From Mesocentrotus franciscanus (lineage: Eukaryota; Echinodermata; Echinoidea; Camarodonta; Strongylocentrotidae), in NCBI GenBank assembly GCA_037976565.1, contig CP137667.1, positions 496,001 to 560,000 of the forward strand: DNA of 64,000 bases, written 5' to 3'. The notes beneath the pieces were generated by a model. The model searched no databases, was not told the DNA's origin, and saw only the letters and a list, made by a program, of their open reading frames with translations. A program made the translations under genes and the position numbers. Below are positions 11,825 through 24,649 of this stretch, piece by piece (position 1 is the stretch's first letter; each line of letters starts with the position of its first letter).

Positions 11825-13427
11825 TTCTTTATTTATTTTTCTTATTTCCACCCACTTTATTGTTAGCAAGATAATTTGAAAATGGCTCAATCAAATGCCT
11901 TGAAATTTGGCACACATATGTATAGGCATATGGACAAAGCAAAATAACGTTTTCAACCTTGACCTTGACTGATGACGTCATCTAGGCGCCATTTTGTAAA
12001 ATTTTCTGAAAATCTACTCATGATCATATCTTCATAACGGAAGTCGTTTCTCATTCATATTTATCATGATCAAGGTCAATATCCGTCCGGTCAATTTCAG
12101 GTCAAAAACGCGCGCATGCGTACGTCCGCGCGTTAGCGCGCGCGCAAAATTTCAAAATGCTCAAAATCGTCTCAAATTCATTTTGCATACGTTTCAGGCC
12201 ATTTTAAGCATTTATAAAAAAATCGCGCACACGCACATGCGCGTGCGTTTTCGCGCGTAACACCATTACACAACATAGAATCGCCTTTTTTTTTTCTTCC
12301 ATGATGTTTTCCATTTTTTTTCGAACAATTTGATACCATGTTTATCTCTTTATGACCATTAATAACAAGATGAGCGTCCATTCAAGAAAATGTCCGTGCG
12401 CGCGAGCTCTTGTAATACATAGCATATATGGGCAAAAACATGCCTATACAAAATTCATTGTAACTCTTCAGAATGGATGAGAACTCCCAATTTTTTTCAT
12501 ATTTGGATAGATTATGAGTCGGAGATATGATTTCATGTCTCATTTGGCCATTAATTATATCGTGACGTCATCATAATGGCCTTGAACTCAAAATTCAATT
12601 TGCATATTATGACGTTAGCAAATTTTTGGAAAATTGATTGTATCTCTGTAAATATTGATTGATTTTCTTCTAAATTTTGATATTGTCTAGCTGAGACAAT
12701 TCTCTACAAATGCAGTTGCCACGATTTTCATTTTGACAAAGGCTTCATGGCGTATTTTTGCTATTAAAGGAGGCATGTCAATTTTTCACATTTTGCGTGT
12801 ATTCTCTATGGGACATGACTTTTTTCAAAACTGGATTCTACATTCCCGTCTTTCGCGAGCAATATCTCCGTCGTTTTAGTTTAGTTTTCGCTGAGCTTCG
12901 AGTATGTTGTAGCTGAGACAATAAGCTATCACTAATGTGCCCTTTATTTTTCGATCAGATGCCGGGATCATGCTCATATTTCACTTGCAAAGTGGAATTT
13001 GAGAATTCCATTTTCTGTTCACGTGTAATGTCTATGTGGATTATTTTGGTATATTGGTCGCAATTGACTTGAAATGTTGCATGTTGATAGGTAAGACAAA
13101 ATATTTCATATAAAAACACAAAATCGAGAATATGCATATTTCATTATGTTATTTAGATTTTAAGGTTAAAGGTCAAATATACTGTACATGGTTTCTCTAA
13201 AACAATGCTTTGTATAGACATGAAATTTGGCACACTAATAGACCTGAATAAGAGGATTATTTCAAAATTTAGGTCAAATCATGCCAATGATATCTTAACT
13301 ACTTAGTATGTAAATTAGGATCAAAGGTCAAACATTTCACGGACCACTATCTCACTAACCATGTGTGGTATGCACTAATTGGAACAGCCCACCTATACTT
13401 GTTCCGAAACAAGTATTACATGTCTAG
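11825..13427 (+). mobile_element. Family A unit 7, A-box-only variant
   Basis: 1603 bp ending in hairpin CTTGTTCCGAAACAAG and CTAG at 13427. At the tRNA-module position only the A box TGGTATATTGG remains (about 13047-13057); the following sequence is unrelated to a B box. The 3' third differs from units 1-6 and matches the minus-strand units at 15.5 kb and the plus-strand units from 37.5 kb. Confidence 0.75.
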
Positions 13428-14538
13428 TTTATTTTTCTTATTTCCACCCACTTTATTGTTAGCAAGATAATTTGAAAATGGCTCAATCAAATGCCTTGAA
13501 ATTTGGCACACATATGTATAGGCATATGGACGAAGCAAAATAACGTTTTCAACCTTGACCTTGACTGATGACGTCATCTAGGCGCCATTTTGTAATTTTT
13601 TTTGAATATCTACTCATGATCATATCTTCATAACGGAAAGTCATTTTTCATTCATTTTTATCATGATCAAGGTCAATATCCGTCCAGTCAATTTCAGGTC
13701 AAAAACGCGCGCGCAAATATTAAAAATGTTCCAAATCGTCTCAAATTGATTTTGGATACGTTTTAGGCCATTTTAAGCATTTCGCAAAAAAACGCGCATG
13801 CGCGCGTTTTCGCGCGTACTGGCATTTTGCAACATAGAATCGCCGAATTTTCTCTGTCATCATATCAGACACATTTTTTCAAGCATTTTGATACCTTCTT
13901 CACCTTTTTCTGACCAGTAATAACGCAATGAGCGTCCGTTCAAGAAACATGCCCGTGCGCGCGAGCTCTTGTAATACATAGCATATATGGGCAAAAACAT
14001 GCCTATACAAAATTCATTGTAACTCTTCAGAATGGATGGGAACTCCAAATTTTTTTCATATTTGGATAGATTATGAGTCGGAGATATGATTTCATGTCTC
14101 ATTTGACCCTCAATTAACTCATGACGTCATCATAATGGCCTCCAAACTCAAAATTCCAATTTGCATATTATGACGTCAGCATATTTTTGGAAAATTGATT
14201 GTATCTCTGTAAATATTGATCGATTTTCTTCCAAATTTTGATATGTTCTAGCTGAGACAATTTTCTACAAATGCAGTTTCCACATTGTCAATTGGCATGT
14301 CAATTTTGCACATTTTGCGTGTATTCTCTATGGGACATGATTTTTTTCTCAAAAAATGGATTCTACATTCCCGTCTTTCGCGAGATATATCTCCGTGGTT
14401 TTAGCTTCGTTTACGCTGGACTTCGAGTATGTTGTAGCTGAGACAATAAGCTATCTCAATTGTGCCCTTGATTTTGTCTTAAATTTCTAGTTGGACCAGC
14501 CCACCTATACTTGTTTTAAACAAGTATTACAAATCTAG
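13428..14538 (+). mobile_element. Family A unit 8, internally deleted
   Basis: 1111 bp between CTAG ends. It lacks the monomer and tRNA-like block present in units 1-6 but keeps both termini. The 3' hairpin arms CTTGTT/AACAAG and CTAG at 14535-14538 are intact. Confidence 0.7.
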
Positions 14539-15531
14539 TTATTTATCATCTTCTAGTAAACAGGCACCTTGGATATTTCAGTTTATCTATCTCTTCTGGA
14601 GGTGTTCTGTTGGGCTCTGGCGTTAACCGATTCTTATTCTCCTTCGTTTCTTGCTCATTACGGTAAGTTGATCAACAACGTCAAGTATACCCTTCTGTTC
14701 TATTGGTGTGATATTCTATAGTTAGGGAAGGGTGGCGTGAAATTCAATACGTGTGTCAGTTAGGGCTTCATTCAACGATGATATTATTATATCAAGCACC
14801 ATTTAGGGGTTTACATATCAACGAAAGGACTCTTGAATATTAACACTGATTTCTACTTGTATAGTATGGTAATCAAGTAAACTTGTTTCTCTGACCTTTT
14901 CTGGTTCGTTGGGTAATCGATAGCGTCATTTGACCTTTCGTGAAAACGTTGCCATTTCCTTGCGAAATGACATGAGACTTGACTTTTTTATGTGAATATT
15001 CGTGAAAAGATACCCCAAAGTATAATTTTTATTGGAAAGTCAGAATATTTTCTATGGTACGACAAGCCTTGGGGTGGGGGTGGGCCTATCTCTATGTCCC
15101 TCCATCCACGATTCTAACTTTTGATTTGATTTTTTTTATAATGATGACAATGATGATGAAGATAGTGATGCTAATTCGGATAATGATAATAATTACAATA
15201 ATGATGATATTAGGTTTAACATTTGTAATAATAATAACCGTAATGATATGTTAACAATGATAAGAATAATATGCTATGGGTTGTTTGATATAAAGCTCTA
15301 AAAAATAACAGTTGGATGTTTCATCTCTCACCATTCCCCTCCCCTATCTCGAATCTAGTGTATATTCGCCATCAAAAATTGTCAACGGAAAACAATAATC
15401 CTTGGAAAATAAGTTAATTTTGGTCAAAACGTGACCCCAAAATCGTGCGATTGGTGTTTAAACGGGCTTTAGGAGTTTGTGTAAATGTTGACTAAAAGTA
15501 TTCACCAAATCGCACGAATCCAGTTTAAAAA
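14539..15531. other. Low-copy interval between converging element 3' ends
   Basis: No match to the repeat families elsewhere in the window. It contains an ATG/ATA-rich low-complexity patch (about 15139-15260) and a G-rich run near 15070. I see no convincing gene. It lies between a plus-strand CTAG end (14538) and a minus-strand CTAG end (15532), so it may be original host sequence. Confidence 0.5.
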
Positions 15532-17072
15532 CTAGACATGTAATACTTGTTTCGGAACAAGTATAGGTGGGCTGTTCCAATTAGTGCATACCACACATGG
15601 TTAGTGAGATAGTGATCAGTGAAATGTTTGACCTTTGACTCTAATTTACATACTAAGTAGTTAAGATACCATTGGCATGATTTGACTAAATTTTTGAAAT
15701 AATCCTCTTATTCAGGTCTATTAGTGTGCCAAATTTCATGTCTATACAAAGCATTGTTTTAGAGAAACCATATACAGTATATTTGACCTTTAACCTTAAA
15801 ATCCAAATAACATAATGAAATATGCATATTCTCAATTTTGTGTTTTTATATGAAATATTTTTCTTACCTATCAACATGCAGTGTTTCAAGTCAATTGCGA
15901 CCAATATACCAAAATAATCCACATAGACATTACACGTGAACGGAAAATGGAATTCTCATATAAGCATAATCCCGGCATCCGATAAAAATAAAGGGCAAAT
16001 TAGTGATAGCTCATTGTCTCAGCTACAACATACTCGAAGCTCAGCGAAAACGAAAAAAAATGACGGAGATATTGCTCGCGGAAGACGGGAATGTAGAATC
16101 CAGTTTTGAAAAAAAATCATGTCCCATAGAGAATACACGCAAAATGTGAAAAATTGACATGCCTCCTTTAATCGCAAAAATACGCCATGATGCCTTTGTC
16201 AAAATGAAAAATCATGACTCAAATATTTGTAGGGAATTGTCTCAGCTAGAACATATCAAAATTTGGAAGAAAATCGATCAATATTTACAGAGATACAATC
16301 AATTTTCCAAAAATATGCTGACGTCATAATATGCAAATTGAAATTTTGAGTTTGGAGGCCATTATGATGACGTCATGAGTTAATTGAGGGTCAAATGAGA
16401 CATGAAATCATATCTCCGACTCATAATCTATCAAAATATGAAAAAAATTGGGAGTTCCCATCCATTCTGAAGAGTTACAATGAATTTTGTATAGGCATGT
16501 TTTTGCCCATATATGCTATGTATTACAAGAGCTCGCGCGCACGGACATTTATCTTGAATGGACGCTCATCTTGTTATTAATGGTCATTAAAGAGATAAAC
16601 ATGGTATCAAATTGTTCGAAAAATATGGGAAATATCATGAAAGAAAAAAATGGCGATTCTATGTTGTGTAAGGTGTTACGCGCGAAAACGCGCGCATGTG
16701 CGTGTGCGCGATTTTTAATAAAATGCTTAAAATGGCCTGAAACGTATCAAAATGAATTTGAGACGATTTGGAGCATTTTTAATTTTGCGCGCGTTCTTTA
16801 ACCTGAAATTGACCGGACGGATATTGACCTTGATCATGATAAATATGAATGAGAAACGACTTTTCGTTATGAAGATATGATCATGAGTAGATTTTCAGAA
16901 AATTTTACAAAATGGCGCCTAGATGACGTCATCAGTCAAGGTCAAGGTTGAAAACGTTATTTTGCTTTGTCCATATGCCTATACATATGTGTGACAAATT
17001 TCAAGGCATTTGATTGAGCCATTTTCAAGTTATCTTGCTAACAAAAAAGTGGGTCGAAATAAGAAAAATAAA
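15532..17072 (-). mobile_element. Family A unit, minus strand
   Basis: CTAG at 15532-15535 is the 3' end, with hairpin CTTGTTTCGGAACAAG next to it, and the next unit's CTAG begins at 17073. About 1541 bp. This is the A-box-only type, reading in the opposite direction to the first array. Confidence 0.75.
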
Positions 17073-17511
17073 CTAGACATGTAATACTTGTTTGGAACAA
17101 GTATAGGTGGGCTGTTCCAACTAAAATTTGAGACAAAATAGAGCAAAAATAAGCGAAATACTGCTAAAAAAACAATGTCATGTAGATTCATGATGTGAAC
17201 GAAATTTACTTTCCTGAGGCATAACATGCAAATTAAGAAATTTCTGACATGTGGCTTTTAATCGAAAATTATGACGTCAGCATATTGAAGGAAAATTGAG
17301 TGTATCTCTGTAAATACAGATCAATTTTCTTCCAAATTTCGATATGTTGTAGCTAAGGCAATTCTCTACAAGCTCAATTGCCAACATTTTTCATTTTGAT
17401 GACGTCATCAAAATGAAAAATGTTGGCAATACTCTATCAAAATATGAAAAAATTGGGGGTCCAGGTGCATCCCAAAGAACTATAAAGGATTTTGTATAAG
17501 CATGGTTTTGA

Positions 17512-17543
17512 CAAGTGCGTTACGGATATACCAAAACATTTCC
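17512..17543 (-). pseudogene. Truncated tRNA-Arg-like module (A-box half)
   Basis: The minus strand reads GGAAATG, then an A-box-like stretch up to GCACTTG, then switches to mid-unit A sequence. The anticodon and B-box half is missing. Confidence 0.4.
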
Positions 17544-18786
17544 CATAGACATTACACGTGAACGGAAAATGGAATTCTCAAATCCCACTTTGCAAGTGAA
17601 ATATGAGCATGATCCCGGCATCTGATCGAAAAAGGGCACACTTGTGATAGCTTATTGTCTCAGCTACAACATACTCAAAGCTCAGCGAAAACAAACTAAA
17701 ACGACGGAGATATTGCTCGCGAAAGACGGGAATGTAGAATCCAGTTTTGAAAAAGTCATGTCCCATAGAGAATACACGCAAAATGTGAAAATTGACATGC
17801 CTCCTTTAATCGCAAAAATACGCCATGATGCCTTTGTCAAAATGAAAAATTGTGAATACTGCATTTGTAGAGAATTGTCTCAGCTAGAACATATCAAAAT
17901 TTGGAAGAAAATCGATCAATATTTACAGAGATACAATCAATTTTCCAAAAATATGCTGACGTCATAATATGCAAATTGAAATTTTGAGTTCGGAGGCCAT
18001 TATGATGACGTCATGAGTTAATTGAGGGTCAAATGAGACATGAAATCATATCTCCGACTCATAATCTATCCAAATATGAAAAAAAATTGGGAGTTCCCAT
18101 CCATTCTGAAGAGTTACAATGAATTTTGTATAGGCATGTTTTTGCCCATATATGCTATGTATTACAAGAGCTCGCGCGCACGGACATTTATCTTGAATGG
18201 ACGCTCATCTTGTTATTAATGGTCATAAAGAGATAAACATGGTATCAAATTGTTCGAAAAAATATGGGAAATATCATGAAAAAAAAAAATGGCGATTCTA
18301 TGTTGTGTAATGGTGTTACGCGCAAAACGCGCGCGCATGTGCGTGTGCGCGATTTTATAAAATGCTTAAAATGGCCTGAAACGTATGCAAAATGAATTTG
18401 AGACGATTTGGAGCATTTTGAAATTTTGCGCGCGCATTGACGCGCGGACGTACGCATACGCGCGCGTTTTTTGACCTGAAATTGACCGGACGGATATTGA
18501 CCTTGATCATGATAAATATGAATGAGAAATGATTTTCCGTTATGAAGATATGATCATGAGTAGATTTTCAGAAAATTTCACAAAATGGCGCCTAGATGAC
18601 GTCATCAGTCAAGGTCAAGGTTGAAAACCTTATTGTGTTTGTCCATATGCCTATACATATGTGTGCCAAATTTCAAGACATTTGATTGAGCCATTTTCAA
18701 ATTATCTTGCTAACAAAAAGTGGGTGGAAATAAGAAAAATAAAGAATAATAATAATAATAATAAAGGCAATTTTAACGAAAACATA

Positions 18787-18815
18787 AGGTGGTCTGTATT
18801 ATATACAGCCCACCT
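18787..18815 (-). repeat. Family A 5'-terminal palindrome
   Basis: 29-bp imperfect palindrome. Its minus-strand start AGGTGGGCTGT is exactly the inverse of the ACAGCCCACCT that precedes the 3' hairpin. This fits the asymmetric terminal inverted repeats described for Helentrons. Confidence 0.6.
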
Positions 18816-18834
18816 AATAAATAATAAATAATAA

Positions 18835-19147
18835 CTAGACATGTAATACTTGTTAATAACAAGTATAGGTGGGCTGTTCCAAGTGCATGCCACACATGTT
18901 TAGTGACATACTAAGTAGTTTAGATAACATTGGCATGATTTGACCTTATTTTTTGAAATAATCCTCTTATTCAGGTCTATTAGTGTGCCAAATTTCTAGT
19001 CTATACAATGCATGGTTTTAGAGAAACCATGTACAGTATATTTGACCTTGGACCCTCAAATCTAAATATCAAAATGAAATATGCATTTTCTAGATTTTTG
19101 TTTTTATAAGAAATCATATCTCCACTCATACTCTATCCAACTATGAA
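18835..19147 (-). mobile_element. Family A unit, 3' part, split by nested element
   Basis: CTAG at 18835 and the A 3' region continue to 19147, where a family C element begins. Family A sequence resumes near 21576. About 190 bp of host unit present in the related copy at 23.2 kb is absent at the junction. Confidence 0.65.
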
Positions 19148-19409
19148 CTAGACTTGAATTCGTCACTTTGACGAATTAGGTGATACGTATGCTAATGATT
19201 TACATAATGAAGAATGCATTTTCACGATTTCATATTGTTATATAAAATGCTTCTACCATTATGATCTATCCATATGTCAAGTTTCTACTGTTTAGCCTTG
19301 ATCATTATGGATGTATGGAAGATTGATTGAGACAATTTGACCATTGACCCTGGACAACAACCAGTTATACCTTTGACTCTAATTGACATGAGGTATACAG
19401 GCATTGCAT

Positions 19410-20496
19410 ATTCCGTGGTAACAATGAACTTAATGAAGTAAGCGAGGGAAAATGAAGGCAATGACAAACGAGAGAGAGAGAGAGCGACAGAATATGGCCG
19501 GGTTCAAATTAAGTTTTCTTTAAATAATTAGACCCAGTACTGAGGATCTTTTTATCTGCCATGTTTTTGTTATTTGACTTCTTTTGACGCTACATAGAAA
19601 TGCCGTCTTTTGTCACCAAATATTGTTCAAATAGCATTGTAGAGACGATGAACACTAATGCAAAGTCGTAAGCCATGACAATGTCAATTTCTATCTCGCT
19701 CTGCTAAAAATCCGAACAATAGAACCAACCAAGTTGAATCAACTGTTAAACGAATTTATCATGAGTCCTGAAATTTCAATTTGTAATTACTGCACGTCAC
19801 AGTAGTAATAAAGAGCAGCAATGGCGAACGATTGTCGCTAAAATTCAGAAATTGTTGCTTAGATTGCTTTTCCACTAAAAATTAACATGAGACATCAAGC
19901 TACATAGAACTATGATCGACAAACATGATATTGTTTTGAAAACAGTCAGAAAACATTGCAGGTAGAATAAATAAGAGATAATGTGGTCATGTAAACAAGT
20001 GCATTATGTCCATGTTAGTCCCCTAGTACCGAAATCATGATTGTATTCTCCACTTATTTCTCCTATATAATTTATTTCAATTTAAAATAGATATTCTAAT
20101 GTTTCTTCTTTTGGCTTGATTATATTTCAGCAACGAATTGACAGTTTTGGTAGACATCTTGGATGTATCATAGCAATAAATTCTTGGCACATGACGTATT
20201 GTGTATACAATAATTATGATAAGAAGAAGCATACAAATAACTATAAGAATAATAACAATAACAAATAATCACTATAATAATGATTATAATTACGATATTT
20301 ACTATAATAATAAATATAAAAATTATAATCATAATGATTATTATGATACTGCTGCTATTACTACTACTACTACTTCTACTACTACTTCCACTACTACTAT
20401 GAAGAAGTAAATGAAGAAGAAGGGGTAGGAAAAGAATCATTTCAGCGATATTAGTGATTATATTGTCAATGATTGAGGCATACACATACACATTAC
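19410..20496 (-). repeat. Tandem duplication inside family C, copy 1
   Basis: From the ATATTCCGTGG motif to its next occurrence. Contains GAGA repeats (from ~19470), the CATGAGACATC...CAGTCAGAAAAC block and an ACT-rich run (~20357-20400). Confidence 0.8.
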
Positions 20497-21567
20497 ATAT
20501 TCCGTGGTAAGAATGAAGAAAGAGGGAGATTGAAGGCAATGACAAACGAGAGAGAGAGAGAGAGAATATGGCCGGGTTCAAATTAAGTTTTCTTTAAATA
20601 ATTAGACCCAGTACTGAGGATCTTTTTATCTGCCATGTTTTGTTATTTGACGGCTTTTGACGCTACATAGAAATGCCGTCTTTTGTCACCAAATATTGTT
20701 CAAATAGCATTGTAGAGACGATGAACACTAATGCAAAGTCGTAAGCCATGACAATGTCAATTTCTATCTCGCTCTGCTAAAAATCCGAACAATAGAACCA
20801 ACCAAGTTGAATCAACTGTTAAACGAATTTATCATGAGTCCTGAAATTTCAATTTGTAATTACTGCACGTCACAGTAGTAATAAAGAGCAGCAATGGCGA
20901 ACGATTGTCGCTAAAATTCAGAAATTGTTGCTTAAATTGCTTAAATTACCATGAGACATCACGCTACATAGAACTATGATCGACAAACATGATATTGTTT
21001 TGAAAACAGTCAGAAAACATTGGAGGTAGAATGAATAAGAGATAATGTGGTCATGTAAACAAGTGCATTATGTCCATGTTAATCCCCTAGTACCAAAATC
21101 ATGATTGTATTCTCTACTTATTTCTCCTATATAATTTATTTCAATTTAAAATAGAAATTCTAATGTTTCTTCTTTTGGCTTGCTAATATTTCAGCAACGA
21201 ATTGACAGTTTTGGTAGACATCTTGGATGTATCATAGCAATAAATTCTTGGCACATGACGTACTGTGTATACGATAATTATGTTAAGAAGAAGAAGCATA
21301 CAAATAACTATAAGAATAATAACAATATCAAATAATCACTATAATAATGATTATAATTACGATATTTACTATAATAATAAATATAACAATTATAATCATA
21401 ATGATTATTATGATACTGCTGCTATTACTACTACTACTACTTCTACTACTACTTCCACTACTACTATGAAGAAGTAAATGAAGAAGAAGGGGTAGGAAAA
21501 GAATCATTTCAGCGATATTAGTGATTATATTGTCAATGATTGAGGCATACACATACACATTACATAT
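20497..21567 (-). repeat. Tandem duplication inside family C, copy 2
   Basis: Near-identical to the preceding copy (offset about 1064-1078 bp), ending at ACATATTCC. The ACT-rich run recurs at ~21424-21467. Confidence 0.8.
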
Positions 21568-21575
21568 TCCTATAA

Positions 21576-22864
21576 ATTATTGAAAAAAAAAAATGACCCA
21601 CCAGGAATCGAACGTGGGTCGCCGGAATGGGAGGCAAGTGCTATGACCACTATACCAAAATAATCCACATAGACATTACACGTGAACGGAAAATGGAATT
21701 CTCAAATCCCACTTTGCAAGTGAAATATGAGCATGATCCCGGCATCTGATCGAAAAATAAAGGGCACATTTGTGATAGCTTATTGTCTCAGCTACAACAT
21801 ACTCGAAGCTCAGCGAAAACAAAACTAAAACGACGGAGATATTGCTCGCGAAAGACGGGAATGTAGAATCCAGTTTTGAAAAAAGTCATGTCCCATAGAG
21901 AATACACGCAAAATGTGAAAAATTGACATGCCTCCTTTAATCGCAAAAATACGCCATGATGCCTTTGTCAAAATGAAAAATCGTGAACTGCATTTGTAGA
22001 AAATTGTCTCAGCTAGAACATATCAAAATTTGGAAGAAAATCGATCAATATTTACAGAGATACAATCAATTTTCAAAAATATGCTGACGTCATAATATGC
22101 AAATTGAAATTTTGAGTTCAAGGCCATTATGATGACGTCATGATATTAATGGTCAAATGAGACATGAAATCATATCTCCGACTCATAATCTATCCAAATA
22201 TGAAAAAAATTGGGGTTCCCATCCATTCTGAAGAGTTACAATGAATTTTGTATAGGCATGTTTTTGCCCATATATGCTATGTATTACAAGAGCTCGCGCG
22301 CACGGACATTAATCTTGAATGGACGCTCATTCCGTTATTAATGGTCATAAAGAGATAAACATGGTATCAAATTGTTTGGAAAAAATAAGAAATATCATGA
22401 AAGAAAAAAATGGCGATTCTATGTTGTGTAATGGCGTTACGCGCGAAAACGCGCGCGCATGCGCGTGTGCGCGATTTTTGACAAATGCTTAAAATGGCCT
22501 GAAACGTATGCAAAATGAATTTGAGACGATTTGGAGCATTTTGAAATTTTGCGCGCACTGACGCGCGGACGTACGCGTACGCGCGCGTTTATTGACCTGA
22601 AATTGACCGGACGGATATTGACCTTGATCATGATAAATATGAATGAGAAACGACTTTTCGTTATGAAGATATGATCATGAGTAGATTTTCAGAAAATTTC
22701 ACAAAATGGCCCCTAGATGACGTCATCAGTCAAGGTCAAGGTTGAAAACCTTATTTTGCTTTGTCCATATGCCTATACATATGTGTGCCAAATTTCAAGG
22801 TATTTGATTGAGCCATTTTAAGTTATCTTGCTAACAAAAAGTGGGTGGAAATAAGAAAAATAAA
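21576..22864 (-). mobile_element. Family A unit, 5' part, continued from 19147
   Basis: Same unit as 18835-19147 on the other side of the nested C element. Holds a Gly-like module, monomers, CpG-rich tracts and the 5' start adjoining the next CTAG at 22865. Confidence 0.7.
21594..21656 (-). tRNA. tRNA-Gly(CCC)-like module with T-run
   Basis: The minus strand shows A box TGGTATAGTGG, loop CTCCCAT and B box GTTCGATTCC, ending GGGTCA. It is followed by an 11-T run (11 A on plus, 21583-21593). The acceptor stem does not form. Confidence 0.45.
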
Positions 22865-24649
22865 CTAGACATATAATACTTGTTAATAACAAGTATAGGT
22901 GGGCTGTTCCAAGTACATGCCACACATGTTTAGTGACATACTAAGTAGTTAAGAAAACATTGGCATGATTTGACCTTATTTTTGAAATAATCCTCTTATT
23001 CAGGTCTATTAGTGTGCCAAATTTCTAGTCTATACGATGCATGGTTTTAGAGAAACCATGTACAGTATATTTGACCTTTGACCCTCAAATCTAAATATCA
23101 AAATGAAATATGCATTTTCTAGATTTTGTTTTTTATAAGAAATCATATCTCCGACTCATACTCTATCCAACTATGAATAAAAATTAATACACGACAAGGA
23201 CTCAGATTTCCCATAAGGTTGTACTCAAACGATTGACATATTTCTCCCATAGATATAACACGCAAAATTAGGCATTTTATTACATTGTTTGTGATAGTAT
23301 ATGATAATATGTTATAATAGTCGAAGAAGATCATAAAATCAAATTCAAAACGACGGCAAAAAAAAAAAAAAATTGACCCACCAGGAATCGAACTTGGGTC
23401 GCCGGAATGGGAGGCAAGTGCTATGACCACTATACCAAAATAATCCCATAGACATTACACGTGAACGGAAAATGGAATTCTCAAATCCCACTTTGCAAGT
23501 GAAATATGAGCATGATCCCGGCATCTGATCGAAAAATAAAGGGCACACTTGTGATAGCTTATTGTCTCAGCTACAACATACTCAAAGCTCAGCAAAAACA
23601 AAACTAAAACGACGGAGATATTGCTCGCGAAAGACGGAATGTAGAATCCAGTTTTGAGAAAAAGTCATGTCCCATAGAGAATACACGCAAAATGTGAAAA
23701 ATTGACATGCCTCCTTTAATCGCAAAAATACGCCATGATGCCTTTGTCAAAATGAAAAATCGTGGAACTGCATTTGTAGAAAATTGTCTCAGCTAGAACA
23801 TATCAAAATTTGGAAGAAAATCGATCAATATTTACAGAGATACAATCAATTTTCCAAAAATATGCTGACGTCATAATATGCAAATTGAAATTTTGAGTTC
23901 GGAGGCCATTATGATGACGTCATGAGTTAATTGAGGGTCAAATGAGACATGAAATCATATTTCCGACTCATACTCTATCCAAATATGAAAAAAATTGGGA
24001 GTTCCCATCCATTCTGAAGAGTTACAATGAATTTTGTATAGGCATGTTTTTGCCCGTATATGCTATGTATTACAAGAGCTCGCGCGCACGGACATTTTCT
24101 TGAACGGACGCTCATCTTGTTATTAATGGTCATAAAGAGATAAACATGGTATCAAATTGTTCGAAAAAAATGGGAAATATCATGAAAGAAAAAAATGGCG
24201 ATTCTATGTTGTGTAATGGTGTTACGCGCGAAAACGCGCGCGCATGTGCGTGTGCGCGATTTTTATAAAATGCTTAAAATGGCCTGAAACGTATGCAAAA
24301 TGAATTTGAGACGATTTTGAGCATTTTGAAATTTTGCGCGCGCTGACGCGCGGACGTACGCATGTGCGCGCGTTTTTGACCTGAAATTGACCGGACGGAT
24401 ATTGACCTTGATCATGATAAATATGAATGAGAAACGACTTTTCGTTATGAAGATATGATCATGAGTAGATTTTCAGAAAATTTCACAAAATGGCGCCTAG
24501 ATGACGTCATCAGTCAAGGTCAAGGTTGAAAACCTTATTTTGCTTTGTCCATATGCCTATACATATGTGTGCCAAATTTCAAGGCATTTGATTGAGCCAT
24601 TTTCAAGTTATCTTGCTAACAAAAAGTGGGTGGAAATAAGAAAAATAAA
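22865..24649 (-). mobile_element. Family A unit, minus strand, Gly-like type
   Basis: 1785 bp between CTAG at 22865 and CTAG at 24650. The 3' hairpin is CTTGTTATTAACAAG. Near-identical to the following unit, so the two form a recent tandem pair. Confidence 0.8.
23374..23436 (-). tRNA. tRNA-Gly(CCC)-like module with T-run
   Basis: Same 63-nt module on the minus strand with A and B boxes and a T-run (A-run on plus just before 23373). Acceptor pairing is absent. Confidence 0.45.

Larger units (their letters stand above)
17073..18834 (-). mobile_element. Family A unit, minus strand, with 5' hairpin
   Basis: The 3' CTAG is at 17073 and the next CTAG begins at 18835. The 5' side includes an A/T-rich spacer and the palindrome AGGTGGTCTGT...ACAGCCCACCT (18787-18815). 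On the minus strand this begins AGGTGGGCTGT, the inverse of the family's 3' block, so the copy shows the fuller 5' terminus that most array units lack. Confidence 0.7.
19148..21575 (-). mobile_element. Family C Helentron-like element nested in family A
   Basis: The 3' end on the minus strand is hairpin AATTCGTC/GACGAATT, CAAGT and CTAG (19148-19151 on plus). The body holds GAGA and ACT microsatellites and an internal duplication. The 5' end, around 21567-21575, is less certain; TAGGAATATGTA there weakly resembles the inverse of TACGTATCACCTA beside the 3' hairpin. No Rep/helicase coding sequence. Confidence 0.55.

Noticed and set aside
15430..15530. Inverted match GTGCGATT...GTTTAAAC around 15446 and 15510
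   Set aside because: Short and imperfect, with no terminal duplication; not enough to call an element.
20201..20581. Thr/Tyr- or Ser/Ile-rich frames on both strands
   Set aside because: Products of the ACT and AT-rich low-complexity DNA inside family C.
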